64,000 nucleotides of DNA, from contig NZ_JACHVQ010000004.1 in assembly GCF_014190805.1 (NCBI RefSeq), positions 62,001 through 126,000 on the forward strand, given 5' to 3'. The notes beneath the pieces are model-generated. The model was not told the origin of the DNA and did no database searches. It was given only the letters and a program-made list of their open reading frames with translations. The position numbers were made by a program, and so were the translations under genes. Positions 16,940-23,721 of the stretch are shown piece by piece. Source of the DNA: Flexivirga oryzae (lineage in GTDB: Bacteria; Actinomycetota; Actinomycetes; Actinomycetales; Dermatophilaceae). Each line of letters begins with the position of its first letter. Position 1 is the first letter of the stretch.

Positions 16940-17155
16940 TCAGCCGACGATCTCGTAGCCCGCTTCGTCGACGGCGGAGGCGACCGCGTCGGGGTCGAGC
17001 TCGCCGTCACTGGTGATGACGACCGGTGAGTCGCCGCCCTCGTGCAGGTCGATCTGCACCTCCTGCACGCCGTCGATCGTCTTCAGCTCCTCGGTCACCG
17101 CACTGACGCAGTGTCCGCAGGTCATTCCGCGCACCAGGATGTCGGTCATGGTCAT
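16940..17155 (-). CDS. copZ: CopZ-like heavy-metal-associated chaperone
   Basis: A 71-residue single HMA domain. The metal-binding motif GMTCGHC with flanking hydrophobic residues is the Cu(I) site of Atx1/CopZ proteins, which hand copper to P-type ATPases or repressors. The first of two in-frame ATGs (17155) is used because AAAGGAGA precedes it. It lies 42 nt downstream of csoR on the same strand, so it is probably under CsoR control. No CopA ATPase gene is next to it, which is less usual. Confidence 0.9.
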   Translation of the reverse strand: MTMTDILVRGMTCGHCVSAVTEELKTIDGVQEVQIDLHEGGDSPVVITSDGELDPDAVASAVDEAGYEIVG

Positions 17156-17197
17156 GGGCTTCTCCTTTGTCGGTGTTGCGTGTTCGGGGCGACCGGG

Positions 17198-17479
17198 TCA
17201 GCTGCGCACCAGGCGGGCGATCGCGTCGGAGGCCTCCCGGACCTTCTGCTGCGCCGCCTCGTCGGACTCACGTGCCGCGTCGACCACGCAGTGCCCGACG
17301 TGGTCCTCGAGCAGGCCGAGGCTCACCGTCTGCAACGCCTTGGTCACCGCGCTGACCTGGGTGAGCACGTCGATGCAGTAGGTGTCCTCCTCGACCATCC
17401 GCTGTATGCCGCGGACCTGTCCCTCGATGCGCCGCAGCCGCTTGAGGTACTCGTCCTTGGTGCCGGTGTATCCCGCCAT
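17198..17479 (-). CDS. csoR: Copper-sensing repressor CsoR
   Basis: A 93-residue all-helical repressor of the CsoR/RcnR family. The Cu(I) ligand set is visible as C35 (TYCIDV), H60 and C64 (LEDHVGHC), matching the C-H-C fingerprint of true copper sensors. I start at MAGYTGTKDEYL (17479), which follows GGAGG; the upstream frame adds 18 residues without a ribosome-binding site. A palindromic operator lies about 70 bp upstream over the probable promoter, implying autoregulation of the csoR-copZ operon with release by copper. Confidence 0.93.
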   Translation of the reverse strand: MAGYTGTKDEYLKRLRRIEGQVRGIQRMVEEDTYCIDVLTQVSAVTKALQTVSLGLLEDHVGHCVVDAARESDEAAQQKVREASDAIARLVRS

Positions 17480-17540
17480 ACCTGCCTCCAAACGCCGGGT
17501 GGATCGAGCGGGCCGGTCCCGCGCGCCGCTCACGCCATAC

Positions 17541-17564
17541 CGACAGAATACCCCATGGGGGTAT
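17541..17564 (-). promoter_or_regulatory. CsoR operator overlapping the csoR -10 box
   Basis: ATACCCC and GGGGTAT arms (17548-17564) form a near-perfect palindrome of the G/C-tract type bound by CsoR. On the minus strand TATTCT (17545-17550) reads as a -10 box and overlaps the right-hand arm, so bound repressor would block RNA polymerase. Confidence 0.8.
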
Positions 17565-17620
17565 CACTGAGCGCTCTCGGGCAGTCTCGGCGCGTGCCGG
17601 AGCGTGCCGGGGCGTGCCGA

Positions 17621-18122
17621 AGTCGCCCCAGTGTGGAGGTATGTGCGGGTATGGCGTCCCCGGGCGCGCGTAGGTCGCCACTGGGGCGAGCTATGACCGG
17701 TGTCGGGGTGTGTGGTGTGCCGGAGTCGCCCCAGTGTGGAGGTATGTGCGGGTATGGCGCCCCCGGGCGCGCGTAGGTCGCCACTGGGGCGAGCTATGAC
17801 CGGTGTCGGGGTGTGTGGTGTGCCGGAGTCGCCCCAGTGTGGAGGTATGTGCGGGTATGGCGCCCCCGGGCGCGCGTAGGTCGCCACTGGGGCGAGCTAT
17901 GACCGGTGTCGGGGTGTGTGGTGTGCCGGAGTCGCCCCAGTGTGGAGGTATGCGCGGGTATGACGTCCCCGGGCGCGCGTAGGTCCCCACTGGGGCGAGC
18001 TATGACCGGTGTCGGGGTGTGTGGTGTGCCGGAGTCGCCCCAGTGTGGAGGTATGCGCGGGTATGGCGCCCCCGGGCGCGCGTAGGTCCCCACTGGGGCG
18101 ACCTATGACCGGTGTCGGCGCC
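17621..18122. repeat. 103-bp dimeric tandem repeat, array 2 (5 copies)
   Basis: AGTCGCCCCAGTG recurs at 17621, 17724, 17827, 17930 and 18033, each 103 bp apart; the last copy is slightly truncated. Each unit contains TCGCCCCAGTG and its inverse CACTGGGGCGA about 50 bp apart. The units are nearly identical, with small changes in copies 4 and 5 (GGTCCCCACTG for GGTCGCCACTG). Period and layout match array 1 at 4291-4602. Predicted ORFs run through the array but shift frame by one base per unit, so they are not coding. Together with the csoR promoter it fills the 646-bp gap 17480-18125. Confidence 0.92.
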
Positions 18123-18125
18123 CGG

Positions 18126-18866
18126 TCAGTTCACCGACAGTTTGCAGAACGACGCGAAGTCGTCGGCGGTGTAGTACCAGATCGACGGGTCGGTGAGCGA
18201 CGTGCCGCCGGTGACGATCCGGCGCGAACCCCTGGTCGAATCGCCTGGCGTCGGAACGGTGTAGAGGTGGTAGTAGTCGGACGACTCCGACGGCAGCAGG
18301 CCCTCGCGGTTCTGGAAGACGCTGCCGTCCTGGTCGTAGGGGAACGGGCCGTCGTCCTTGACCAGTTCCTCGGTGTCGGCGACCTCGTCGGGCACCGACG
18401 ACGCATCGCAGTCGGCGATGCCGCCGGAACCGCCGCCGTTGATCCCGGTGATCTTGCAGAAGGACGAGTAGTGGTCGCCGGTGTAGTACCAGACCGGTGG
18501 ACTGGTCAGTGGGGTGCCGCCGGTGATGATCCGGCGGGTGCCGCGGTTGGAGGCGCCGGGCGTGATGACGGTGTACTCGTGGTAGTAGCCCGACCCCTCG
18601 GAGGGCAGCAGACCCTCGCGGTTGTCGAAGACGACGCCGTCGTTCTTCGGGTAGGGGAACGGCCCGCCCGCCTCGATCAGGTCGGCGGTGTCGGTGGCCT
18701 GGGCGGGCAGGGACGACAGCGCGCAGTCCGGGATGCTGGACGCGGTGGCGACGAACGCGGTCCCGGTGGGGACGGCGTGCGCGGCGGGACTCGCAGCCAG
18801 TCCGGCCCCGGTGGCGAGGGAGGCGGCGGCGACGGCGAATCCGAAACGTGGGGTAAGAATTTTCAT
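18126..18866 (-). CDS. Secreted tandem RNase Sa-type protein with degenerate second domain
   Basis: A 246-residue precursor with a signal peptide cleaved near ASPAAHA (residue 31). Two RNase Sa-like domains follow, at about 46-138 and 151-242. Domain 1 keeps the guanyl-specific RNase residues: E97 in YYHEYTV, R108 and R112, and H132 in YYTGDHY. Domain 2 aligns throughout but has Leu201 for the catalytic Glu and Asp236 for the catalytic His, while R212 and R216 are kept. The disulfide pairs C48-C137 and C153-C241 are conserved in both. So one domain should cleave RNA and the other probably cannot. No barstar-like inhibitor gene is adjacent. ATG 18866 has only a weak ribosome-binding site. Confidence 0.9.
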   Translation of the reverse strand: MKILTPRFGFAVAAASLATGAGLAASPAAHAVPTGTAFVATASSIPDCALSSLPAQATDTADLIEAGGPFPYPKNDGVVFDNREGLLPSEGSGYYHEYTVITPGASNRGTRRIITGGTPLTSPPVWYYTGDHYSSFCKITGINGGGSGGIADCDASSVPDEVADTEELVKDDGPFPYDQDGSVFQNREGLLPSESSDYYHLYTVPTPGDSTRGSRRIVTGGTSLTDPSIWYYTADDFASFCKLSVN

Positions 18867-19025
18867 GGCACCGACCCTGCCAATGCGAAGGAATCCTGCA
18901 GGTGACCGAACGGTCAGGATTTCGTCAGGACTTCGGCAACCAGGGCGCAACCGGACAGTCGCGCGCTCCGTCACAATCGGTGAATCCACCGGCCGCCGTC
19001 CAGCGCACGAACCTCAGGAAGCCCG

Positions 19026-19115
19026 ATGACCCCACTGAAGATCAGACTCCTCGCGTTACTGGTGGTCCTCGCCGGCTTCGCCGTCGTCGCGCTGGTCACG
19101 GCCATCGCGCAGTAG
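19026..19115 (+). CDS. 29-residue single-helix membrane peptide
   Basis: ATG 19026 opens a 29-codon frame ending TAG 19113-19115. The product is a basic start (MTPLKIR) followed by one hydrophobic helix of about 20 residues. AGGAAG lies 7 nt upstream of the ATG, a convincing ribosome-binding site. It is divergent from the RNase gene and directly precedes the purB remnant. No function can be assigned; toxin-like, regulatory or anchoring roles are all possible. Confidence 0.5.
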   Translation: MTPLKIRLLALLVVLAGFAVVALVTAIAQ

Positions 19116-19126
19116 GCGACGACGGA

Positions 19127-19193
19127 TCAGCCCTGCAGGGTCGCCCAGGTCTTCCTTGCTGATCCGCCGGCCGTGGGTGAGTTCCTTGAGCCG
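19127..19193 (-). pseudogene. Decayed copy of the purB 3' end
   Basis: TCAGCCCTGCAGG (19127-19139) equals the last 13 bases of purB (22228-22240). Block 19146-19193 matches 46 of 48 bases of purB 22345-22392, in the same orientation. The two blocks are 6 nt apart here but 104 nt apart in purB, so the copy has lost 98 nt and its frame. It encodes LKELTHGRRIS against LKELTRGRRIS in purB. It marks the left edge of the three-gene cassette, like the duplicated end left by insertion at a gene's 3' terminus. Confidence 0.85.
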
Positions 19194-19230
19194 GGCGGCG
19201 AGTACTCCGCTCGCTGCGGGTGGCGCTCGC

Positions 19231-20208
19231 TCAGATCCGGTTGCCGACCCGTCTGACGATCGCACCCACGATGACCGGGTGGGGAGAGTTGCTGGTCGGT
19301 GACGCGGTCAGCTGGACGGTGCCGTTCCGCGGGTCCACGCGGGTGCCGACCTGGAACGAGTCGAACCGGATCCCACCCACGCGCAGGCTGGACCCGGCTT
19401 CGCGCGCGCCGCGGAGCCTGGTGGCGAAGTCCGCGGTGACCGATGCGGTGACCGTGGGGTTCAGTGCGACGCACAGGCCGGTGAGCATGTTCCGCAGCAG
19501 GCCGTTGGGGCCGAAGAACTGATCGGCGGTGATGCCGGGGTTGAACGGGCCGCCGGATCGCAGCGCGAGGAACGCACCGTCGTACCAACCGGCCGGGCGC
19601 ACCGAGATCTGGCCCCATGCGTCGGCGTGGATGTCCACGGACTGTCCGGGGCCGGCGCTCAGGGGCGCCGGCCTGTCCGCTCCGTCCGGTGAGACGAGTC
19701 CGAAGCAGGTGGTGTCCGCCGGACCACCGGGCTCTCCCGCAGTCGGTAGCGTGACGTGAATCGTCCCGCCCGTCGAGGGGTCGCCACTGACGTCCGCCAG
19801 CCAGGCCTGTGGGAACTGCGAGATGTTCCACGCCGGCTGCCGCGGCTGCCCGGACTCGGCATACAGCACGGTCGTGTAATACGTGTCGTCGGAGAACTTC
19901 TCGAGAGCGTGCGTGATCGAACCATCGATCCGCAGACCGTTGAGGAACTGCTGGTAGCCGTCACTGAACCGGATCGTGGACGGGGTGAACGGTTGCGCAG
20001 CGGAGGCGGACTCGGGCATCCAGGAGCAGAAGTCGTACAACGCGCCCGAACTCGTGCCGTTGGTGTCCGTCGGCCAGTTCCACGAGGTGGCCGGGATCAG
20101 TAGTTGCATGGTCGATGTCACCGACGTGGCGGCGCTGTGGGTCGTGCGCGGGTTGAGCTTGAGCTCCACCGTGAGAACCTCGGCCAGCGCGGCCAACGCC
20201 GATGACAT
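19231..20208 (-). CDS. Unrecognised protein, paralogue of the 20510-21778 product
   Basis: A 325-residue protein with no signal peptide and no membrane helix. It shares several segments with the 422-residue product upstream: SWNWPTD against DWWWPTA near the N-terminus, then P-x-x-WYDGAFL against GAWYNGGYL. These are followed by GGPF, FG..GLL, a GL..A..P stretch and an alternating beta-like tail. The C-terminal half is rich in short strands (VTASVTADFATRLRG, SLRVGGIRFDSFQVG). It is the last gene of a three-gene minus-strand cassette and starts 12 nt after the 63-residue gene. Function unknown. Confidence 0.75.
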   Translation of the reverse strand: MSSALAALAEVLTVELKLNPRTTHSAATSVTSTMQLLIPATSWNWPTDTNGTSSGALYDFCSWMPESASAAQPFTPSTIRFSDGYQQFLNGLRIDGSITHALEKFSDDTYYTTVLYAESGQPRQPAWNISQFPQAWLADVSGDPSTGGTIHVTLPTAGEPGGPADTTCFGLVSPDGADRPAPLSAGPGQSVDIHADAWGQISVRPAGWYDGAFLALRSGGPFNPGITADQFFGPNGLLRNMLTGLCVALNPTVTASVTADFATRLRGAREAGSSLRVGGIRFDSFQVGTRVDPRNGTVQLTASPTSNSPHPVIVGAIVRRVGNRI

Positions 20209-20220
20209 CCTGCACCGGAC

Positions 20221-20412
20221 CTAGAGCTCGATCTCGGTGCCGCTGCTGGGTTCGCTGTTCGACCAGTGAACCGTCCTGCAATCGCCGGTCCGTGCCCTTA
20301 CCTGGGCTTTAAACGCGGTCTCAAAGGCGTCGCTGTATTTCCTGCAGTACGCGTAATACCTCTCGCCGTCGCCACCATTGGCAACAAGCCAGGTTTTGTC
20401 ATGACGACCCAT
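20221..20412 (-). CDS. Small unrecognised protein (63 aa) between the two paralogues
   Basis: ATG 20412 follows a strong AGGAGGAGA ribosome-binding site on the minus strand, which supports translation of this short frame. The product is hydrophilic, with aromatic residues and two Cys (YYAYCRKYSDAF, TGDCRTVHW) and no membrane segment. It lies 97 nt after the 422-residue gene and 12 nt before the 325-residue gene. Position suggests a chaperone, accessory or immunity-type partner, but that is speculation. Confidence 0.65.
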   Translation of the reverse strand: MGRHDKTWLVANGGDGERYYAYCRKYSDAFETAFKAQVRARTGDCRTVHWSNSEPSSGTEIEL

Positions 20413-20509
20413 CAGAATCTCCTCCTAGTAAATGTGGCATTTAAATGCAGGCGGAATCCCCCGACCCGGGAAATGCGATCCGGGTCCGGATTATTGTGTT
20501 CACCTGAGG

Positions 20510-21778
20510 TCAGGAAATCCCTGGCTGCGCCGTGATGATTCCCATCAGGAACGGGTAGGTCGCCGTCGACTTTCCCTTGAAGCTGGTCGTGGAGTCGGCC
20601 CTTTCGATGGTGTTGGACTCGTGTCCGCCGCTACCACCGAAACGGAACGGCCCGATCCGAATACCGGCTGACGCCTCGTACTTCTGATAGTGCTGGGTGT
20701 ATGTGTTCGCGCTCATGGTGATCTCGTAGGACGGCTGATAACCGGCCACCAGCCCGACCACCTGCAGCGGGAGCAGACCGCCCTCGCCGAAGATCGGGGA
20801 GGAGCCGCCGGTGCTGGTCCACGGGCTGTAGAAGCTGCCGCCGCCGGCCAGCGTCTTGAGGTATCCGCCGTTGTACCAGGCACCGGGGGCCGTCAGGACC
20901 TTCGTCGCGGTCAGGCTGATCGTGGCCGAGACCGACGCGTCGGACTCGTCCAGATCCCACTTCTCCCAGGAACCATCGGCGTCGACACCCCAGAAGAAGG
21001 CGTCGTAACTGGCATTCCCGCCGGCCCAGGACTTGCTGAAGTCGTAGCTGCCCTGGCCCTGGCCGACCTTGATGGTGACCTGATTGCCGCCGCCCTGCGA
21101 GAGCAGGTTGACCCAGTCCTGCCCACTGCTGGTGCTCATCGAGAAGGCCGGCGCGGGTACCAGGGTGCCGTCGCCCTGGTTGACGGCGGTCCAACCGGCC
21201 GTGATCGGAGTGACATTCGCCGGTTGCGTGGCAGCAGCGAGTGCCTGGGTCAGCTCAGGGCTCTGCTGTCCGAAGGCCTGGGCGTAGTTGCGTTGCGCGA
21301 CGGCCGTGGCCTTGGTGTCTTCGGCCAGGGTGCCCGTCCAGCCACTCTGCAGTGCCCAGTCGGCGAACACCAGCGCGGGTGCGTCAGGAGGATTGCTGGA
21401 CTTCGCCTGGGCCCAGGCCTGATTCCGCGCGGTCAGGTCGTTCTGGTACTGGTTCTGCGCCGCGACCAACAGGTTGTGCGCATTGGTGACCGCTTGCTGC
21501 TGGTCGGGCGGAATGGTCGGGTTCACGTGTTGCAACGTCTGCTGGTAGCAGTTCAGCAGGGTGGCACCCGATGGGTCGAACTGACCGACGGCGGACCACT
21601 GCGGCACCGAGTTGAGCAGGCTCAACGCGGGCGCGGCGATCTGGCCGCTCGGCGCGGTGGGCCACCACCAGTCCAGATAGGGGTAGATCAGCTGGAAGTT
21701 CTCCTTCTCGCCGCCCAGCACGCTCGACAGGATCTGCTGGTAGGTCTGACCGAACAATTGGTCATCGACTGAAGCCAT
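20510..21778 (-). CDS. Unrecognised protein with helical N-half and beta-rich C-half (422 aa)
   Basis: First gene of the cassette; ATG 21778 is preceded by AGAGGTAAAG. Residues 1-195 look helical and Gln/Ala-rich (QQQAVTNAHNLLVAAQNQYQND). From about 220 the protein becomes strand-rich, Gly/Ser/Thr-rich and Trp-containing, ending in alternating segments such as SYEITMSANTYTQHYQKYEAS and IRIGPFRFGGSGG. There is no signal peptide. It is a clear paralogue of the 325-residue product, which lacks most of the helical part. The composition recalls soluble proteins that later form beta structures, such as pore formers, but no known motif was found. Confidence 0.75.
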   Translation of the reverse strand: MASVDDQLFGQTYQQILSSVLGGEKENFQLIYPYLDWWWPTAPSGQIAAPALSLLNSVPQWSAVGQFDPSGATLLNCYQQTLQHVNPTIPPDQQQAVTNAHNLLVAAQNQYQNDLTARNQAWAQAKSSNPPDAPALVFADWALQSGWTGTLAEDTKATAVAQRNYAQAFGQQSPELTQALAAATQPANVTPITAGWTAVNQGDGTLVPAPAFSMSTSSGQDWVNLLSQGGGNQVTIKVGQGQGSYDFSKSWAGGNASYDAFFWGVDADGSWEKWDLDESDASVSATISLTATKVLTAPGAWYNGGYLKTLAGGGSFYSPWTSTGGSSPIFGEGGLLPLQVVGLVAGYQPSYEITMSANTYTQHYQKYEASAGIRIGPFRFGGSGGHESNTIERADSTTSFKGKSTATYPFLMGIITAQPGIS

Positions 21779-22227
21779 GGCTTTACCTCTTTCACGCAGC
21801 GTTCATCGCAATTGCGCGATGGCAGAATTAACAATTGACGACATGCGGAATTCGTGATGCACGATCCGTGGTCGCCTTCTACTGGATTAGTGCGCGCTTG
21901 TGAGCAGCACAAAACACAGCAGGTGAGAAATGCTGCAGCAGCGATCGACAGAGGAACACCGTGTCCAATGAATTGGGTCGTGTCGATCGTTGCTGTGAGT
22001 CAGCCGTCCATGTCCCGAATTCGTCATTTCGGGTATTTGAAATGCTAGAACCGTCGCCCGAAAATCCGGAGCGGCTTGACTGTAATTAGGTCAAAAACTT
22101 ACTAGTTCTTGACTTTCAATCTGCGTGTCGTCGCGCAATTTTCATTAGTAAATTCATCGACCGTTCAAGTAAGCTGCGATCAAGAATGCGCGAACCCGGG
22201 CCGAGGTGGCCGGCCGCCCGGCGGAAG
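21779..22227. other. AT-richer intergenic region between cassette and purB
   Basis: These 449 bp are visibly richer in A and T than the rest of the window (runs such as AATTAACAATTGAC and GTCAAAAACTTACTAG). They carry small palindromes, including CCCGAA...TTCGGG near 22016-22035. It should hold the promoter of the minus-strand cassette. The short frames inside, for example 21854-22048, lack ribosome-binding sites. The base composition suggests foreign origin. Confidence 0.55.
22076..22104 (+). promoter_or_regulatory. Consensus-like promoter with overlapping palindrome, no gene downstream
   Basis: TTGACT (22076-22081), a 17-nt spacer and TTACTA (22099-22104) fit a sigma-70-type promoter reading rightward. 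TTGAC...GTCAA (22076-22094) forms a palindrome over the -35 box. The transcript would run antisense into the 3' end of purB; no plus-strand gene follows. Confidence 0.45.
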
Positions 22228-23640
22228 TCAGCCCTGCAGGAACTTCACCAGTTGCGGCGCGAGCCCGACATACGTGGCGGGGGTGAGCTCCAGGAAACGT
22301 GCCTCGACGGTGTTGGGCAGCCCGAGACCGCGGACGAACTCGCGCAGGTCTTCCTCGCTGATCCGCCGGCCGCGGGTGAGTTCCTTGAGCCGCTCGTACG
22401 GCTGCTCCATGCCCGGCACGCCACGTGCGCCGAGGGCCCGCATCGCCGACTGGATCGGCTCGCCGAGCACCTCCCAGTTGGCGTTGAGGTCGGCGGCCAT
22501 CTTCTCCGGGGCCGCGTCGAGCCCGGCCAGGCCGCGGGAGACGTTGTCGATCGCCAGCAGTGAGTGCCCGTATGCCGTGCCGATGTTGCGCTGCATCGAG
22601 GAGTCGGTGAGGTCACGCTGCAACCGCGAGGTGACCAGCGTGCGGCACAGCACGTCGAAGATGCCGTTGGACAGCTCCAGGTTGGCCTCGGCGTTCTCGA
22701 AGCGGATCGGGTTGACCTTGTGCGGCATGGTGCTGGAGCCGACGGTGCCCTGCCCGCGCGACTGCGCGAAGTAGCCCATCGAGATGTAGGTCCACACGTC
22801 GGTGGCCAGGTTGTGCAGGATCGCGTTGAACCGCGAGATGTCGCTGTAGATCTCGGACTGCCAGTCGTGGCTCTCGATCTGGGTGGTGAGCGGGTTCCAC
22901 TCCAGCCCCAGGCCTTCCACGAACAGCTGGGACACCTCGATCCAGTCGGTCGTGGGTACGGCGGCGACGTGTGCGCCATACGTGCCGGTCGCGCCGTTGA
23001 TCTTGCCGAGGTACTCGGCGCGCTCGATCCGGCGCAGCTGACGGCGCAGCCGGTGCGCGAGGACCGCGAGTTCCTTGCCCATGGTCGTCGGCGTGGCCGG
23101 CTGCCCGTGGGTGTGTGCCAGCAGCGGCACGTCGGCGAGTTCGCGTGCCATCGCTGCGATCTGGTCGACCAGGGCCGAGGCGCGTGGCAGCCAGATCTTG
23201 CGCGTCGCGCCCTGCACCATCAGCGCGTAGGACAGGTTGTTGATGTCCTCGCTGGTGCAGCCGAAGTGGACCAGCTCGGAGAGCCCGGCCGCGTCGTCGG
23301 TGCCGACGATCTGCGGCAGCCGCCGCTTCAGGTAGTACTCGACCGCCTTGACGTCGTGCACGGTCTCGCGCTCGATGTCCGCCAGCTCGGCGATGTCGGC
23401 GACGTCGAACTGCTGCGGTATGTCGCGCAACTGCTTGATCTCGTCGTCGGTCAGCCGGCGCACGCCGGGCACCGCGCCCTGCCGGGTGAGGTGGATCAGC
23501 CACTCGACCTCGACGTGCACCCGCTGCCGGTTGAGCGCGGCCTCGGACAGGAAGTCGACGAGCGGTGCGACGGCGGCCCGGTAACGCCCGTCCAGGGCGC
23601 CGAGCGCGATCGGCGGGTGAGCTTCAGCAAGCGAACGCAT
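22228..23640 (-). CDS. purB: Adenylosuccinate lyase
   Basis: A 470-residue homotetrameric lyase acting twice in purine biosynthesis, on SAICAR and on adenylosuccinate, releasing fumarate. The family signature GSSTMPHKVNP is present, with the catalytic Ser on this flexible loop. The THGQPATPTTMGKE segment carries the substrate-binding His. Length fits the long E. coli-type PurB. ATG 23640 starts MRSLAEAHPPIALGALDGRY, the usual N-terminus. Its last 165 bases are partly duplicated as a decayed fragment at 19127-19193. Confidence 0.96.
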   Translation of the reverse strand: MRSLAEAHPPIALGALDGRYRAAVAPLVDFLSEAALNRQRVHVEVEWLIHLTRQGAVPGVRRLTDDEIKQLRDIPQQFDVADIAELADIERETVHDVKAVEYYLKRRLPQIVGTDDAAGLSELVHFGCTSEDINNLSYALMVQGATRKIWLPRASALVDQIAAMARELADVPLLAHTHGQPATPTTMGKELAVLAHRLRRQLRRIERAEYLGKINGATGTYGAHVAAVPTTDWIEVSQLFVEGLGLEWNPLTTQIESHDWQSEIYSDISRFNAILHNLATDVWTYISMGYFAQSRGQGTVGSSTMPHKVNPIRFENAEANLELSNGIFDVLCRTLVTSRLQRDLTDSSMQRNIGTAYGHSLLAIDNVSRGLAGLDAAPEKMAADLNANWEVLGEPIQSAMRALGARGVPGMEQPYERLKELTRGRRISEEDLREFVRGLGLPNTVEARFLELTPATYVGLAPQLVKFLQG

Positions 23641-23721
23641 GATCCACAGTGTCCCAGAGCAGTGGACGGCCGCGTTCCGGGCGTCCGCCCTGCGAGTCAG
23701 GGGGAAGCGCCCACGCGGCGT

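Noticed and set aside
17530..18093. Four overlapping minus-strand ORFs of 84-107 aa with near-identical MATYARPGAPYPHIPPHWGD-type sequence
   Set aside because: They are translations of the 103-bp tandem repeat. The period is not a multiple of three, so the frame changes in each unit, and no ribosome-binding sites are present.
21854..22048. 64-codon plus-strand ORF in the AT-richer region
   Set aside because: No ribosome-binding site, no conserved features, and composition like surrounding intergenic DNA.
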